From Halarchaeum grantii (GTDB taxonomy: Archaea > Halobacteriota > Halobacteria > Halobacteriales > Halobacteriaceae): a stretch of DNA of 64,000 nucleotides. Numbering within the stretch: position 1 is the first letter of the stretch; each line of letters starts with the position of its first letter. Below, one piece after another: positions 55,039 to 63,659 of the stretch. A model generated the notes under the pieces. It saw nothing but the letters and a program-made list of their open reading frames with translations, had not been told where the DNA came from and searched no databases. The stretch is taken from positions 434,001 to 498,000 of the forward strand of contig NZ_BMPF01000002.1 in NCBI RefSeq assembly GCF_014647455.2. The letters run 5' to 3'. A program made the translations under genes and the position numbers.

Positions 55039-56180
55039 GTGGAGGTCGATGTAGACTCAAGTTCGTCGAGGCGAGCGCGAAGGCGTGCGAGTCGCATGCG
55101 TTTGTCCGCAAGTTGCGCCGATAGGTCCGAATTCTCTGAGCGGATGCGTGCGACCTCTTTGTCGAGAGAGTGGACGGTAGCTTGAAGCGTATCGATCATC
55201 GCGACACGCTCCTCGAGGGTCTGGAGCCGCCCATCGACGCTGGCGAGTCGGGTCTCGACGTGGTCAGCAGGCACAGAGTTCGCGGGCGGGCGTTGATCGT
55301 CACCGACGGGTTCGTAGTAGTCGTCGGTGAGCGCGACGGCGCGCTGGAGCGTGCGTGCTCCATACGTCTCTCCATCGGCGTAGTGGCGTTCGTCCCACTT
55401 CTCACGGAACAACCCGGATTGGCGAAATAGGGCGTCCATCCATGCGATGTCGCCTGCGGTCCAGAAGGCGAGCAGGGAGACGAGGGCCATGTCCGCCTCG
55501 GAGTGGCTGTCGTACCCGCTCGTGTCGCCGCGCCAGAGCCGCTCGAACTTCTCGCCGTTCTTCGCACGTCGCGCCCGTTCAAGAAGATCGTCGTCACTGA
55601 GCACGCGGCCGGACTCGGAAACAGTACGTGCAGATGTGGACTCGACGTCGTCGGGTTCGAGATACTCTTCGGTAATGCGTCGGAGTTCGCGTGGGCGCTC
55701 GTAGATCGAGCGGGGGGTCCCCCCAACGTGCTGACCGGTGACGGTGAAGAACCGCGAGTGCTCGTAGCACTCGACGTCACCAGCTCGGTTCCGTGCGGAG
55801 GAGAGGGAGCCACGGACGTAGACGTGGTAGCCCGTTCCGGAGGGACTGACTTCGGTGTAGGAGTCGAGTGTCGTAATGAGGTCTTTGGCCCACGGCTCAG
55901 GTCGTCCCGTGTCTGGGTCACGTGCGTTATCGAGGTCGATGCCGACGAACGGGTCGTCGTCGGTGAAGACGAATCCGACTCCTGCGAGGGTGTCTGAAGA
56001 CGACGCGGTTCGGGTCGCGTCGTCGAACGTTGTCCACGTTGTCGGGTCGGTCGTGGACGCGAACGCACCGGTCTGTGGGTCGATCGGGACTTTCGTCGAC
56101 TTCGAGCCGCGTTGGCGCGTCGTCCAGCAGACCCACTGGGGGACGGAGCGTAGAGTGTCCGGAACGCTATCGATGTCCAT
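55014..56180 (-). CDS. primase-polymerase-like protein with C-terminal coiled coil
   Basis: This 388-residue protein begins with the pattern of phage/plasmid primase-polymerases (AEP): VPQWVCW, then VGIDLDNARDP with D82 and D84, and SPSGTGYHV (112-120). The middle (WTAGDIAWMDALFRQSGLFREKW) matches the helical domain often following such primases. A long heptad-rich C-terminus suggests a coiled coil. No helicase domain is present. Replication priming of the element is the likely role. One base overlaps the VirB4 stop. Confidence 0.75.
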   Translation of the reverse strand: MDIDSVPDTLRSVPQWVCWTTRQRGSKSTKVPIDPQTGAFASTTDPTTWTTFDDATRTASSSDTLAGVGFVFTDDDPFVGIDLDNARDPDTGRPEPWAKDLITTLDSYTEVSPSGTGYHVYVRGSLSSARNRAGDVECYEHSRFFTVTGQHVGGTPRSIYERPRELRRITEEYLEPDDVESTSARTVSESGRVLSDDDLLERARRAKNGEKFERLWRGDTSGYDSHSEADMALVSLLAFWTAGDIAWMDALFRQSGLFREKWDERHYADGETYGARTLQRAVALTDDYYEPVGDDQRPPANSVPADHVETRLASVDGRLQTLEERVAMIDTLQATVHSLDKEVARIRSENSDLSAQLADKRMRLARLRARLDELESTSTSTWRTRFFG

Positions 56181-58129
56181 CAGCGGTCACCTCCGTCCGC
56201 GCGGGCACGAGAAGATGCGTCAGCTGTGGCGTCGAGTTCCGATGGCGCGATGTCGGAGCCCGTACTCAGGACCGACACTTCATACTCAGTCGCGCGCACG
56301 CGAAGCGGGAACCAGCCTTCTTCGTCGATCCCGAGGAGTGCTTCGGAGAAGCCGGTCTCTTCGTTGCCAGCTTTCGCGGTGCGGACCCAGTTCGCTTCGC
56401 GGTCACTGAGGCCGAACCACTCCTGCAGTTTCGTCGCGTCCTCGCTCACGCGGTGAATGAGGACGACCGAGCAGAGGTCGGCAATCGTCTTCGCCTCGGG
56501 TGTGAGCGTGAACTCGCCACCCGTCTGCGTGATGAACTGGAGGGAGAGGTCGTAGTGTCGGCTGTGTCGCACAGCAGTTTCCAGGAAGTCGAGTGAGCTC
56601 GCGTCACTCAGCAGGTAGTGGGCTTCGTCGATCGCGAAGACGACCTTCTTCTCGGTCTCCTTCGCGCGCTCGTAGATAGCGTTGAAGAGCACCTGCATCA
56701 TCAGGCTGGTCTCGGAGCGCCCACGGGACCCTTCCTCCTGATGGAGGTCGAGGTAGAGAACGGGAGCGTCAAGATCGAGTTCGGTGGGGCGTGCGAGATG
56801 TGCGAGGTCGCCATCAGCGTGGAAGGATGGGCGAAGGTCGGTGAGCAGTTTGCGTGCATCGGCACGAACGCTCTCCTGCTCTCCGGACGTGGTGTAGCCG
56901 AACGCCACCGGGTCGTCGGAGAGCTTCTCTAGGACATCGATAACCGTGGTGATCGTCGGTGACTCCCGGTGGTGTGTCTCGGGGTCGTGCGTGATCCCGC
57001 AGTCGGCGTAGGCTTCCTGAATAGCGCGGCGAAGTGTCTGCGTACGATCACCGAGTGGATTGCCCGCGACGTGCTCGAAGAACGTCTCGAAGAACGCGAG
57101 CACGCGTGTTATCTGGTCACTCCACGGATCGAGCGTCGGCACCGCGTCCAAGACCTCGGGGGGTGTAGCCCGAATTTCGAGTGGGTTGAGGCCACGCGTC
57201 CCGCCAACGACGACGCGTTCACCGCCGAGTGCGTCGTTGACGCTCGCGAACCCTTCGAGGGGGTCAAGCATCACGAGGATGGTGTCCGGGTCGTACATTG
57301 CGTGCCGGACGAGATGGAGTTTTGTCGAGAAGGACTTGCCCGTCCCGAGTTTCCCGATGACGAGCATGCAGTAGCCGGTATCGCGGTTGAACCGATCGAC
57401 GATGATCGGGCTGTCGGTGAGCGCGTCCGTTCCGTACTCGACGCCAGGTTCGGCGAACGAACCGGTGACGAAGGGGAACATCGCGCCAATGGCGCCGCTC
57501 AGCATCGGCGTAGTTGCGTCGTGTGCGGCGCCGAAGGTATCGTCACCGAGTGGGCTCGCGGAGACGAATGCATCGAGTTGCGACCAGCGCGGCGTCACGG
57601 GCGTGAGGTTCGCGGGAGTGCGACGCGCTATCGCCGCGACTGCGTCCGTATTGAGTGACTCGGGGTCCTCAGCGCGCGTGGTGAGATACATCGAAACGTC
57701 GAATGGGCGTGCGGTCGTGTTACGGAGCGCGTCGTAGAGCTCCTGGTAGTCGGTGAGGTCCTGCTGGATGCCGCGTGCACCTGCACGATGGCGTGCTTCG
57801 AGCGCGTCGACGTCGGCCTCGAGCTCCTCGATATGGTTCTCGAGTGCGTCGAGGGTGCGTTCGGTATCGCGCGGGACGACGTGGAGTGCGATGTCGCTCG
57901 ATCGAGTGGTTGGGTCCGCGTAGAGGGATTCGAGGAAGCCGTCTATCGGGGCGTCCGGGAACTCGCCGATCCAGAGCGTTCGCGTCCACGTGTCGTCGAC
58001 GTGGAGGCCGGCGGCGTGATGGTCTAGAACGGACGGCGTGACGAGCGTCTGCTGTGCCGTCGCGACGTCCGGGAGCGTCGGTGTCGGTTCGGAGTTATCA
58101 CGGAAACGCGACGTGAACCAATCGATCAT
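56180..58129 (-). CDS. VirB4/TraC-type conjugation ATPase
   Basis: This 649-residue protein has Walker A GKLGTGKS at 259-266, Walker B VVFAIDEAHYLLS about 510, and a SLQFITQTGGEF segment typical of VirB4. Residues 95-135 form a heptad-rich coiled coil. It would energise assembly or DNA transfer of a type IV secretion-like channel at the cytoplasmic membrane. The N-terminal VirB4 domain appears to be supplied by the adjacent, overlapping gene (ATGA). Confidence 0.88.
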   Translation of the reverse strand: MIDWFTSRFRDNSEPTPTLPDVATAQQTLVTPSVLDHHAAGLHVDDTWTRTLWIGEFPDAPIDGFLESLYADPTTRSSDIALHVVPRDTERTLDALENHIEELEADVDALEARHRAGARGIQQDLTDYQELYDALRNTTARPFDVSMYLTTRAEDPESLNTDAVAAIARRTPANLTPVTPRWSQLDAFVSASPLGDDTFGAAHDATTPMLSGAIGAMFPFVTGSFAEPGVEYGTDALTDSPIIVDRFNRDTGYCMLVIGKLGTGKSFSTKLHLVRHAMYDPDTILVMLDPLEGFASVNDALGGERVVVGGTRGLNPLEIRATPPEVLDAVPTLDPWSDQITRVLAFFETFFEHVAGNPLGDRTQTLRRAIQEAYADCGITHDPETHHRESPTITTVIDVLEKLSDDPVAFGYTTSGEQESVRADARKLLTDLRPSFHADGDLAHLARPTELDLDAPVLYLDLHQEEGSRGRSETSLMMQVLFNAIYERAKETEKKVVFAIDEAHYLLSDASSLDFLETAVRHSRHYDLSLQFITQTGGEFTLTPEAKTIADLCSVVLIHRVSEDATKLQEWFGLSDREANWVRTAKAGNEETGFSEALLGIDEEGWFPLRVRATEYEVSVLSTGSDIAPSELDATADASSRARADGGDR

Positions 58130-59157
58130 GCGTGACCTCCCGAAGAGCTTGGAGCGACGAGTGGGCGGGTTCGGATCGCCTCGGGTCGTTCGTCGGCCGG
58201 GCGCGTCACGCCAGTCCAGTAGGTCGCGAGGAGATCGACAGCGTCGGTTGTTGAGACGGGCGATGCGTCACAGCCATCGAGGTCGCGGAGTCCAGATTCG
58301 ACTCGCGTCACTCGCTCCTCGAGGAGAGAGAGCGCACGAGCACGCTGCTCCTCGATGGATGGGGCGAACAGGACATCGAGGACGAACCCGATCATGGGGA
58401 GGTCCGCGAGTCGCTCAAGGGTGGTTCCGGCGTCGAACTGAATGTCGTCCGGGACGACGGAGACGACGACATAGTGGTCACGAACGGTGACGGTGCGGAC
58501 ATCACGATCAGTTTCGTACCACTCGAGGTATGAGTCGATCAGTCGTGCGAGTCGCGGATTCGCGCGGACGTCCGCGTCCTCGAGTCGGCGCTCGTAGTGT
58601 GCGAGCATCGAGTCGACGGGGAAGGGGCGCGTCGTCGAGAAGAACTGAAGTGGGAACTCGGCGACGGTGTCGAGGAAGTTCTGGAAGCTCTGTGCTTTGC
58701 GTGCCCATTCGTTGTCGGTGGCGAGCGCCATCGGTGGAGGCGAGACCTGAACGAGGGCGACGAAGGCGCCATCGGTCCGTTCGACGGCATCGGCACGCGG
58801 ATGGAGACGCTCGACGTGTGTCTCGGCGCGTGCGGTGTCGTGGTCGAACGTGCGTGTCGTGCGATGGAACCGGAAGACGGTGAGGAGCCAGTCGACGCTC
58901 GTCGTGTACGACGGCGTGAGCGTGACAAAGAGAGCTCCAAGAGCGATTGCGAGGAGGGCGAGTGGGATCGTGATCGCGTGTATCGAGATTCCGGCGATGC
59001 GGACTGCTGGAACCACGGTTTGGACGACGAGGACGACGAAGACGCCAGGGAGGAGCGCGACGACGGCGTCGGCCAGCGTGTAGGTGCCGAAGAGCTTCGA
59101 TTCGGTGCCGAGGGATTTCGGAACGCGTTTCGTTGGATTCGGGTCGTGGGTTGTCAT
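58126..59157 (-). CDS. PrgI/VirB3-like TM plus VirB4 N-terminal-like protein
   Basis: This 343-residue protein has an N-terminal two-TM module (LADAVVALLPGVFVVLVVQT and IHAITIPLALLAIALGALFV) resembling PrgI/VirB3. A soluble domain follows with the VirB4 N-terminal flavour (QNFLDTVAEFPLQFFSTTRP...ERRLEDADVR, HYVVVSVVPDDI). The combination suggests that the VirB3-VirB4 unit is cut differently here than in bacteria. The assignment is from pattern only. Confidence 0.65.
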   Translation of the reverse strand: MTTHDPNPTKRVPKSLGTESKLFGTYTLADAVVALLPGVFVVLVVQTVVPAVRIAGISIHAITIPLALLAIALGALFVTLTPSYTTSVDWLLTVFRFHRTTRTFDHDTARAETHVERLHPRADAVERTDGAFVALVQVSPPPMALATDNEWARKAQSFQNFLDTVAEFPLQFFSTTRPFPVDSMLAHYERRLEDADVRANPRLARLIDSYLEWYETDRDVRTVTVRDHYVVVSVVPDDIQFDAGTTLERLADLPMIGFVLDVLFAPSIEEQRARALSLLEERVTRVESGLRDLDGCDASPVSTTDAVDLLATYWTGVTRPADERPEAIRTRPLVAPSSSGGHA

Positions 59158-60302
59158 TAGTGGTTGCGTGAGTGGTCGTCAGTCGATGCGTCGTCGTCGC
59201 GGTGGTCTCCACGGCGAGAGCGAGATGAACGCGAGCGGGTGCGAGAGGTGCGTCGACGGTCGAGCGCTCGACGCTGCCTCGCGACGCGAGCACCGGCTGC
59301 ATGCGAGCGCGAGGAGGCGAGGAGCGTCTGGCCGTCGCGTCGAACGGGTGGCGAGCCACGAACCCCTCGAACGAAGTTCCGACCGCTATTGTGGGCATTC
59401 CCCATGCGTGCGGCATTCGACGAGAGTCGAGACTGCGCACGGGTTCGAGAAACGCGATGTGAGATGCGGTCGCCGACGAAGAGGAGACTCCCAGCCTGCC
59501 AGACGAAGACGAATGGGGAGAGGACGGCGACGATTGGAATAACGAGTGCGGTCAGCCAGAGGAAGACACCATCCGCGTCGAAGGTCGCGCTCTCGCCGAG
59601 TAACCCTCCAAGGCGCAGGAGAATCGCGACGGGGAGCGGCATGAGGAGAAATGGGACGTAGAAGCCAGCGAGGCGCTGGACGAACCGAGAGACGTAGGCG
59701 AAGGGGCCGACACCCGGCACCCACAGCGCGATCAAGATCGGCATCATGAGCACGAAGAGATAGAGCGTGAGCTGTCGGATGAAGTAAATCGCGCCGATGA
59801 GGAGGAAGAACACGAGGTCGATGCTGAGAGAGATGAGGAGACCAAGGAGGCCGAGTGCGGAGAACGACAGCGTCTGGAAGAGCGAGATCTCGGAGAGATC
59901 TGGGACGAATGCACCCGTGAGGGCGTTCGTGAACTGGAGTGAGAGGGCGGCGAGCCACCACCACGCGAGGATTCCCATGAGGCCGGCGAATGCGCGGCGC
60001 TTCAGCTGTGCGCCGTGGTACGAGCTGAAGAGATAGTTCGTCGACTCAAGGAAGATGACGAGTCCGACGGAGAGCCCCCAGAGCAGGAGGGCAATCGGGA
60101 CGACATCGTGCCAGTAGTAGTCGTAAATTGCCGGCCACGCCTGCGTCGTCGGCGGCGCGAACACCCGATCAGGTGCCGGCGTGCCGACGACGACGGCGAG
60201 GAGGTCGTTTCCGTGCGTCTGAATCAGGTTCGTCACGGGCTCGAAGAGCGCCTGAAGGAAGCGCTCGATCGCCTCGACGATGGCGTCGCCAAGCGCGCTC
60301 AT
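59157..60302 (-). CDS. polytopic VirB6/TrbL-like protein
   Basis: This 381-residue protein has at least six TM segments between residues 60 and 290 (for example VVPIALLLWGLSVGLVIFLE and ALGLLGLLISLSIDLVFFLL), then a 90-residue strongly basic, Arg/Ser/His-rich tail. VirB6/TrbL proteins form the inner-membrane channel of conjugation systems. The basic tail is unusual for a haloarchaeal protein and could contact DNA. Coupled to neighbours by overlapping starts and stops. Confidence 0.72.
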   Translation of the reverse strand: MSALGDAIVEAIERFLQALFEPVTNLIQTHGNDLLAVVVGTPAPDRVFAPPTTQAWPAIYDYYWHDVVPIALLLWGLSVGLVIFLESTNYLFSSYHGAQLKRRAFAGLMGILAWWWLAALSLQFTNALTGAFVPDLSEISLFQTLSFSALGLLGLLISLSIDLVFFLLIGAIYFIRQLTLYLFVLMMPILIALWVPGVGPFAYVSRFVQRLAGFYVPFLLMPLPVAILLRLGGLLGESATFDADGVFLWLTALVIPIVAVLSPFVFVWQAGSLLFVGDRISHRVSRTRAQSRLSSNAARMGNAHNSGRNFVRGVRGSPPVRRDGQTLLASSRSHAAGARVARQRRALDRRRTSRTRSRSSRSRRGDHRDDDASTDDHSRNH

Positions 60303-60424
60303 CAGGACCCCTCACTATCGGTCGAGTCCGCGACGGCGTCGATGTCTCGGGACGAGAACCACGGCCAGAGCACTAGGCGAGCGCCATACCTCGGTCCGCT
60401 CGGTCCACGCTCCGGTGACGTCAT
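60302..60424 (-). CDS. small protein between secretion genes (40 aa)
   Basis: Its ATG overlaps the upstream stop by 4 nt (ATGA) and its own stop overlaps the next ATG by 1 nt (TGATG). That supports translation. The product has a Pro/Arg-rich start, the hydrophobic patch ARLVLWPWFSS and an acidic end. Function unknown. Confidence 0.5.
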   Translation of the reverse strand: MTSPERGPSGPRYGARLVLWPWFSSRDIDAVADSTDSEGS

Positions 60425-62103
60425 AGACCCCTCCAAGGTGGCCAGATACGCCAGCCAGTCGTCCGGCCGATGAGGAACGCAGCGACGCCGAAGACCATCG
60501 CGTAGACACCGAGTCGGTAGAGCGCGTCAATACCGTTGATGGGGATCTCGCGGACGTATACGGTATCACTCGCTGGCGCGTACGTCGCGTCCAAGTTCCA
60601 CCACGAGTGGGGGACAAAACGCGCGGTGTGAATCCCGGTGTCGCGCGGGACCGTCCGTATCACCGTCCCGTCTGATGACGTATTGAGTCGAACGCCGTCG
60701 AGCGATAGCGTCCCGTCCATGCTTGCCGTAGAGACCGGAAGCCCGGTGTCCGTCTCGTGCAGTGCGAGTTCGAGTGTGACCGTCTCTGAAGTCGTCTCCT
60801 GAACGGTGAGTCGAAGCGACACCGGACGCATAGCCCGCTCGGGAAACGCCGAAAGAGATGCGTCGCGCTCGACGCCACGAACGAGTCCGGAGACTGCGAC
60901 TGTCGACCCGTCATCGAGTCCGGAGAACCTCGCTGCGAACGTCGCATTCGCGAGATAGGACTCGGCCGGCGTATCGAGGGCGATTACCTCGGGAAGCGTC
61001 GGGACGGGCGTTACGTGACCGTCAGTCTCGAGTACGTCGACCGTGAGCGGACTCCCAGTAACCGGTGCCTGTCTACTCGGATACGCGTGCACGTGGAGGG
61101 GGACGAGCGGTGATGCGCGCTGAGCTTCCCCCGTCGACGTCGCAACCGTGAGCGTATCCCACGTCGGATCACGTGCACTGTAGAACTGCCAGACACCACG
61201 AACTGTTCCCCCCGGAACCGAATACGCAGACCACGGGCTGTCAATCGTGTTGGCGAAGCCGCGGTCCCCGTTCGGGTACGTCGTGACGAGTCCCGAGAGC
61301 ACGGGCGCATCTACCGTCACGGTGATGGAGTCCTGAACAACGACGGTGTCGCTGAACGTCTTTGTCGTCCGCTGCGTAGCGATCCGGCACTGCGTCGTCT
61401 GGTTGACCGTCGTACAGACTGTTCGACGTGATGTCGTCTCGCGCTCGAGTTCGACGTCGATCTGCGCCACCAGCATGAGCGTGTGCGTCCCATCAGTACG
61501 AGTCGCATCCAGACCACGGTAGTCGAGGCGCGGCGTCCGCGTCCCGGCCGTCGTCGCGACGGTGTCACCATCGACGAGGAGGCGAACTGATCGAACGCCG
61601 TGCGAGGTGATCGTCCACTGATCACGTACCGAGTCAGCGGGGATTTCGACACGGTAGTCGACGACGCCGAGGACAGTGCCGTCCGGTGCCACGTAGAGCG
61701 GCACGTGTTCCGTATCGAGGTGGACACGTGTCGACGGCTGCACGGCGAACACCGAGACCGACGCGTCTTTGACGAACTCGCCGTCAGTTGTCTCCGCACC
61801 GGACGGACGAACGGCCGTCGCGGGATCGTCCGGTGGGAAGTCGGAGTGATCGAGACGGTTCCAGCGCTCGACTGCGATCGGTGGCCGGTCGAACGGGATG
61901 TCGGTAACGGTGGCGAGCCCCACGACCGTCCCCGAGACAGTAGCCACATCGACACCGGTGTCGTCGTCCCCCGACCAGAGCGGGTAGTACGTCGCGTCGT
62001 CGAAGCCATGTTCAGGTTTGTCCGGAACGGCGGAATCGGCGTGATTCGCGTCGCTGAGACCGGCCCCGATGACGCTCGTGGTGAGGAGGGCGATCGTGCA
62101 CAT
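60421..62103 (-). CDS. anchored extracellular protein of the secretion locus (560 aa)
   Basis: ATG 62103 gives a signal-like start MCTIALLTTSVIGAG, then about 480 residues of beta-rich ectodomain with Thr-rich strands and a CTTVNQTTQC pair. A C-terminal TM (LYRLGVYAMVFGVAAFLIG) precedes a basic cytoplasmic end. It is probably a cell-surface part of the transfer apparatus, such as an adhesin or pseudopilus-associated protein. No bacterial homologue is recognised. Confidence 0.65.
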   Translation of the reverse strand: MCTIALLTTSVIGAGLSDANHADSAVPDKPEHGFDDATYYPLWSGDDDTGVDVATVSGTVVGLATVTDIPFDRPPIAVERWNRLDHSDFPPDDPATAVRPSGAETTDGEFVKDASVSVFAVQPSTRVHLDTEHVPLYVAPDGTVLGVVDYRVEIPADSVRDQWTITSHGVRSVRLLVDGDTVATTAGTRTPRLDYRGLDATRTDGTHTLMLVAQIDVELERETTSRRTVCTTVNQTTQCRIATQRTTKTFSDTVVVQDSITVTVDAPVLSGLVTTYPNGDRGFANTIDSPWSAYSVPGGTVRGVWQFYSARDPTWDTLTVATSTGEAQRASPLVPLHVHAYPSRQAPVTGSPLTVDVLETDGHVTPVPTLPEVIALDTPAESYLANATFAARFSGLDDGSTVAVSGLVRGVERDASLSAFPERAMRPVSLRLTVQETTSETVTLELALHETDTGLPVSTASMDGTLSLDGVRLNTSSDGTVIRTVPRDTGIHTARFVPHSWWNLDATYAPASDTVYVREIPINGIDALYRLGVYAMVFGVAAFLIGRTTGWRIWPPWRGL

Positions 62104-62105
62104 CC

Positions 62106-62510
62106 TCAGAAGCTGCAACTCGTCCCACCTGCGACGACGTTGTTCAGGAGGAACGAGAGAATGACCGTTCCGAGCGGTGCGGCGATGACGCCGTAGAGGA
62201 TCGCCTGCGTCCGCATCTCCTTGACCTCCGCCTTCCGGTCGGAACGCCGGACTGTCGGAAGCAAGACGGTCGCTCCGAGGGCGATGACACCACCGAGGAG
62301 CGGCCCGCCGTACTGGATGATCGTGAATACGTTCCGTACCGTGTCCGCGATCGCCGTCTGGCAAAACGCCTCTCCCGTTGACTGTGCGAGAGCCGGCTCA
62401 ACGAGGAGCAGTGCGGCCAGAGCCGCCGCCATACCGAGCCGCCGTAGCCAGGCAGCCTGAATTCGTCCGGAAGTCCGAGTGAATGAATCGCCGCTGATAT
62501 CGACCTTCAT
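62106..62510 (-). CDS. VirB2/TrbC-like small membrane protein (134 aa)
   Basis: From ATG 62510, the protein has a signal-like segment ending in Ala-Gln (MAAALAALLLVEPALAQ), then two TM helices (NVFTIIQYGGPLLGGVIALG and QAILYGVIAAPLGTVILSFL) separated by a basic loop. This is the layout of TrbC/VirB2 pilin precursors. Its position next to VirB6- and VirB4-like genes supports that role. Confidence 0.65.
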   Translation of the reverse strand: MKVDISGDSFTRTSGRIQAAWLRRLGMAAALAALLLVEPALAQSTGEAFCQTAIADTVRNVFTIIQYGGPLLGGVIALGATVLLPTVRRSDRKAEVKEMRTQAILYGVIAAPLGTVILSFLLNNVVAGGTSCSF

Positions 62511-62632
62511 ATGTAGTCGCACAGCCAGCAACACGGACGGCGTCGCCCGGTTTTACTGGCGCACGACAGCAGGCCCCCAGAAGTTCATCGGAGATAAGCT
62601 TATGCTCAAGTAAAGCGGAGTGATAGTGTCGA

Positions 62633-63568
62633 TTACTTCGTAGTGGGCTCCAGAACCGGCTGGAATTCCACGATACGGTTCCGGACTGTTGCATCCGAAA
62701 CCGACGCCGCCGTCGCGACAGTCTGCTGTGTTATGGGGTCCTCAGTCTCTCGAGCGGCGAGGTAGAGACACGCCGCAGCGACCCCGCGTGGATGTCGGCC
62801 ATTAGCGATTCCGCACGATTCCGCGATATCCGCGAGTTCGAACGCCCGCGTCGTCACCGCGTCCGCGACGTCGCAGGTGGAGGCGATGGCCGGTACGCGA
62901 TCGTGAACGCCGACTGGTTTGGCATCCAGCCCGAGTTCGCGATTCAGAACACCGTAGCCGAGCACGACGTCAGATCGCGAGCAACTCGCGACAGCTGCGA
63001 TCTCGGGGGGTGGGCGTGCCACATTGCGGCAGCGACACGCGGCGTACACGCTGCCAGCAGCCATCATCTCGATCGAACGACCGCGAATGAGGTCACGGGA
63101 CTGCGCACGGCGATAGAGCGTGCACGCCTCCTCGGCGACAGTTCTGGGTGACTCGAGTGCACTCACGAGGCGTCGGATTTCGGTGAACGCGGTCGCGAGG
63201 TTGCGCTCGGCTTTCGAGCGCCAGCGAGCGCGAGTATGCTCACGTCGAAGACGAGCGATCTGGGCGCGTTTTCGTGGTGAGAGGCAGTTCCCGTTCGCAT
63301 CACCGCCATATCCGATCTCACTGGAGAGCCCGCGGTCGTGGCGCGCGGGTGTCAACGGTGCACCCGTCCGTCGCGCCTCGTCGTTCTCGGCGTCGAACCA
63401 CGGTTCGGAACCGTGATCGAAGCGCTCCTCCTCTAAGACGAGCCCGCACGCCGTACACGCAAGTTCGCCGCCATCCGCGAGCACCCGCCCCTCGCACTCC
63501 GGGCAGCGCCCGCTGATCGATCCCTGGTCCTCGTCGAAGCCGTCTTCGTAGATGTCTCTCGTTGCCAT
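62633..63568 (-). CDS. tfb: transcription factor TFIIB paralogue (TFB)
   Basis: This 311-residue protein has an N-terminal zinc ribbon (C22, C25, C38, C41: CPECEGR...CTACG), a B-finger region with HDRGLSSEIGYG, and two cyclin repeats (SIEMMAAGSVYAACRCRNV and HPRGVAAACLYLAARETED). It recruits RNA polymerase to TATA/BRE promoters. Being on the mobile element, it may direct transcription of element genes. Confidence 0.92.
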   Translation of the reverse strand: MATRDIYEDGFDEDQGSISGRCPECEGRVLADGGELACTACGLVLEEERFDHGSEPWFDAENDEARRTGAPLTPARHDRGLSSEIGYGGDANGNCLSPRKRAQIARLRREHTRARWRSKAERNLATAFTEIRRLVSALESPRTVAEEACTLYRRAQSRDLIRGRSIEMMAAGSVYAACRCRNVARPPPEIAAVASCSRSDVVLGYGVLNRELGLDAKPVGVHDRVPAIASTCDVADAVTTRAFELADIAESCGIANGRHPRGVAAACLYLAARETEDPITQQTVATAASVSDATVRNRIVEFQPVLEPTTK

Positions 63569-63659
63569 CGGTGTCAGCGGGGCACTCAGGCGCCCCGCAC
63601 CCGTCAGGGGGCGAGAAAATTGGCGGGAACACGGGGAACGACCACCGACGAGTGATGGC

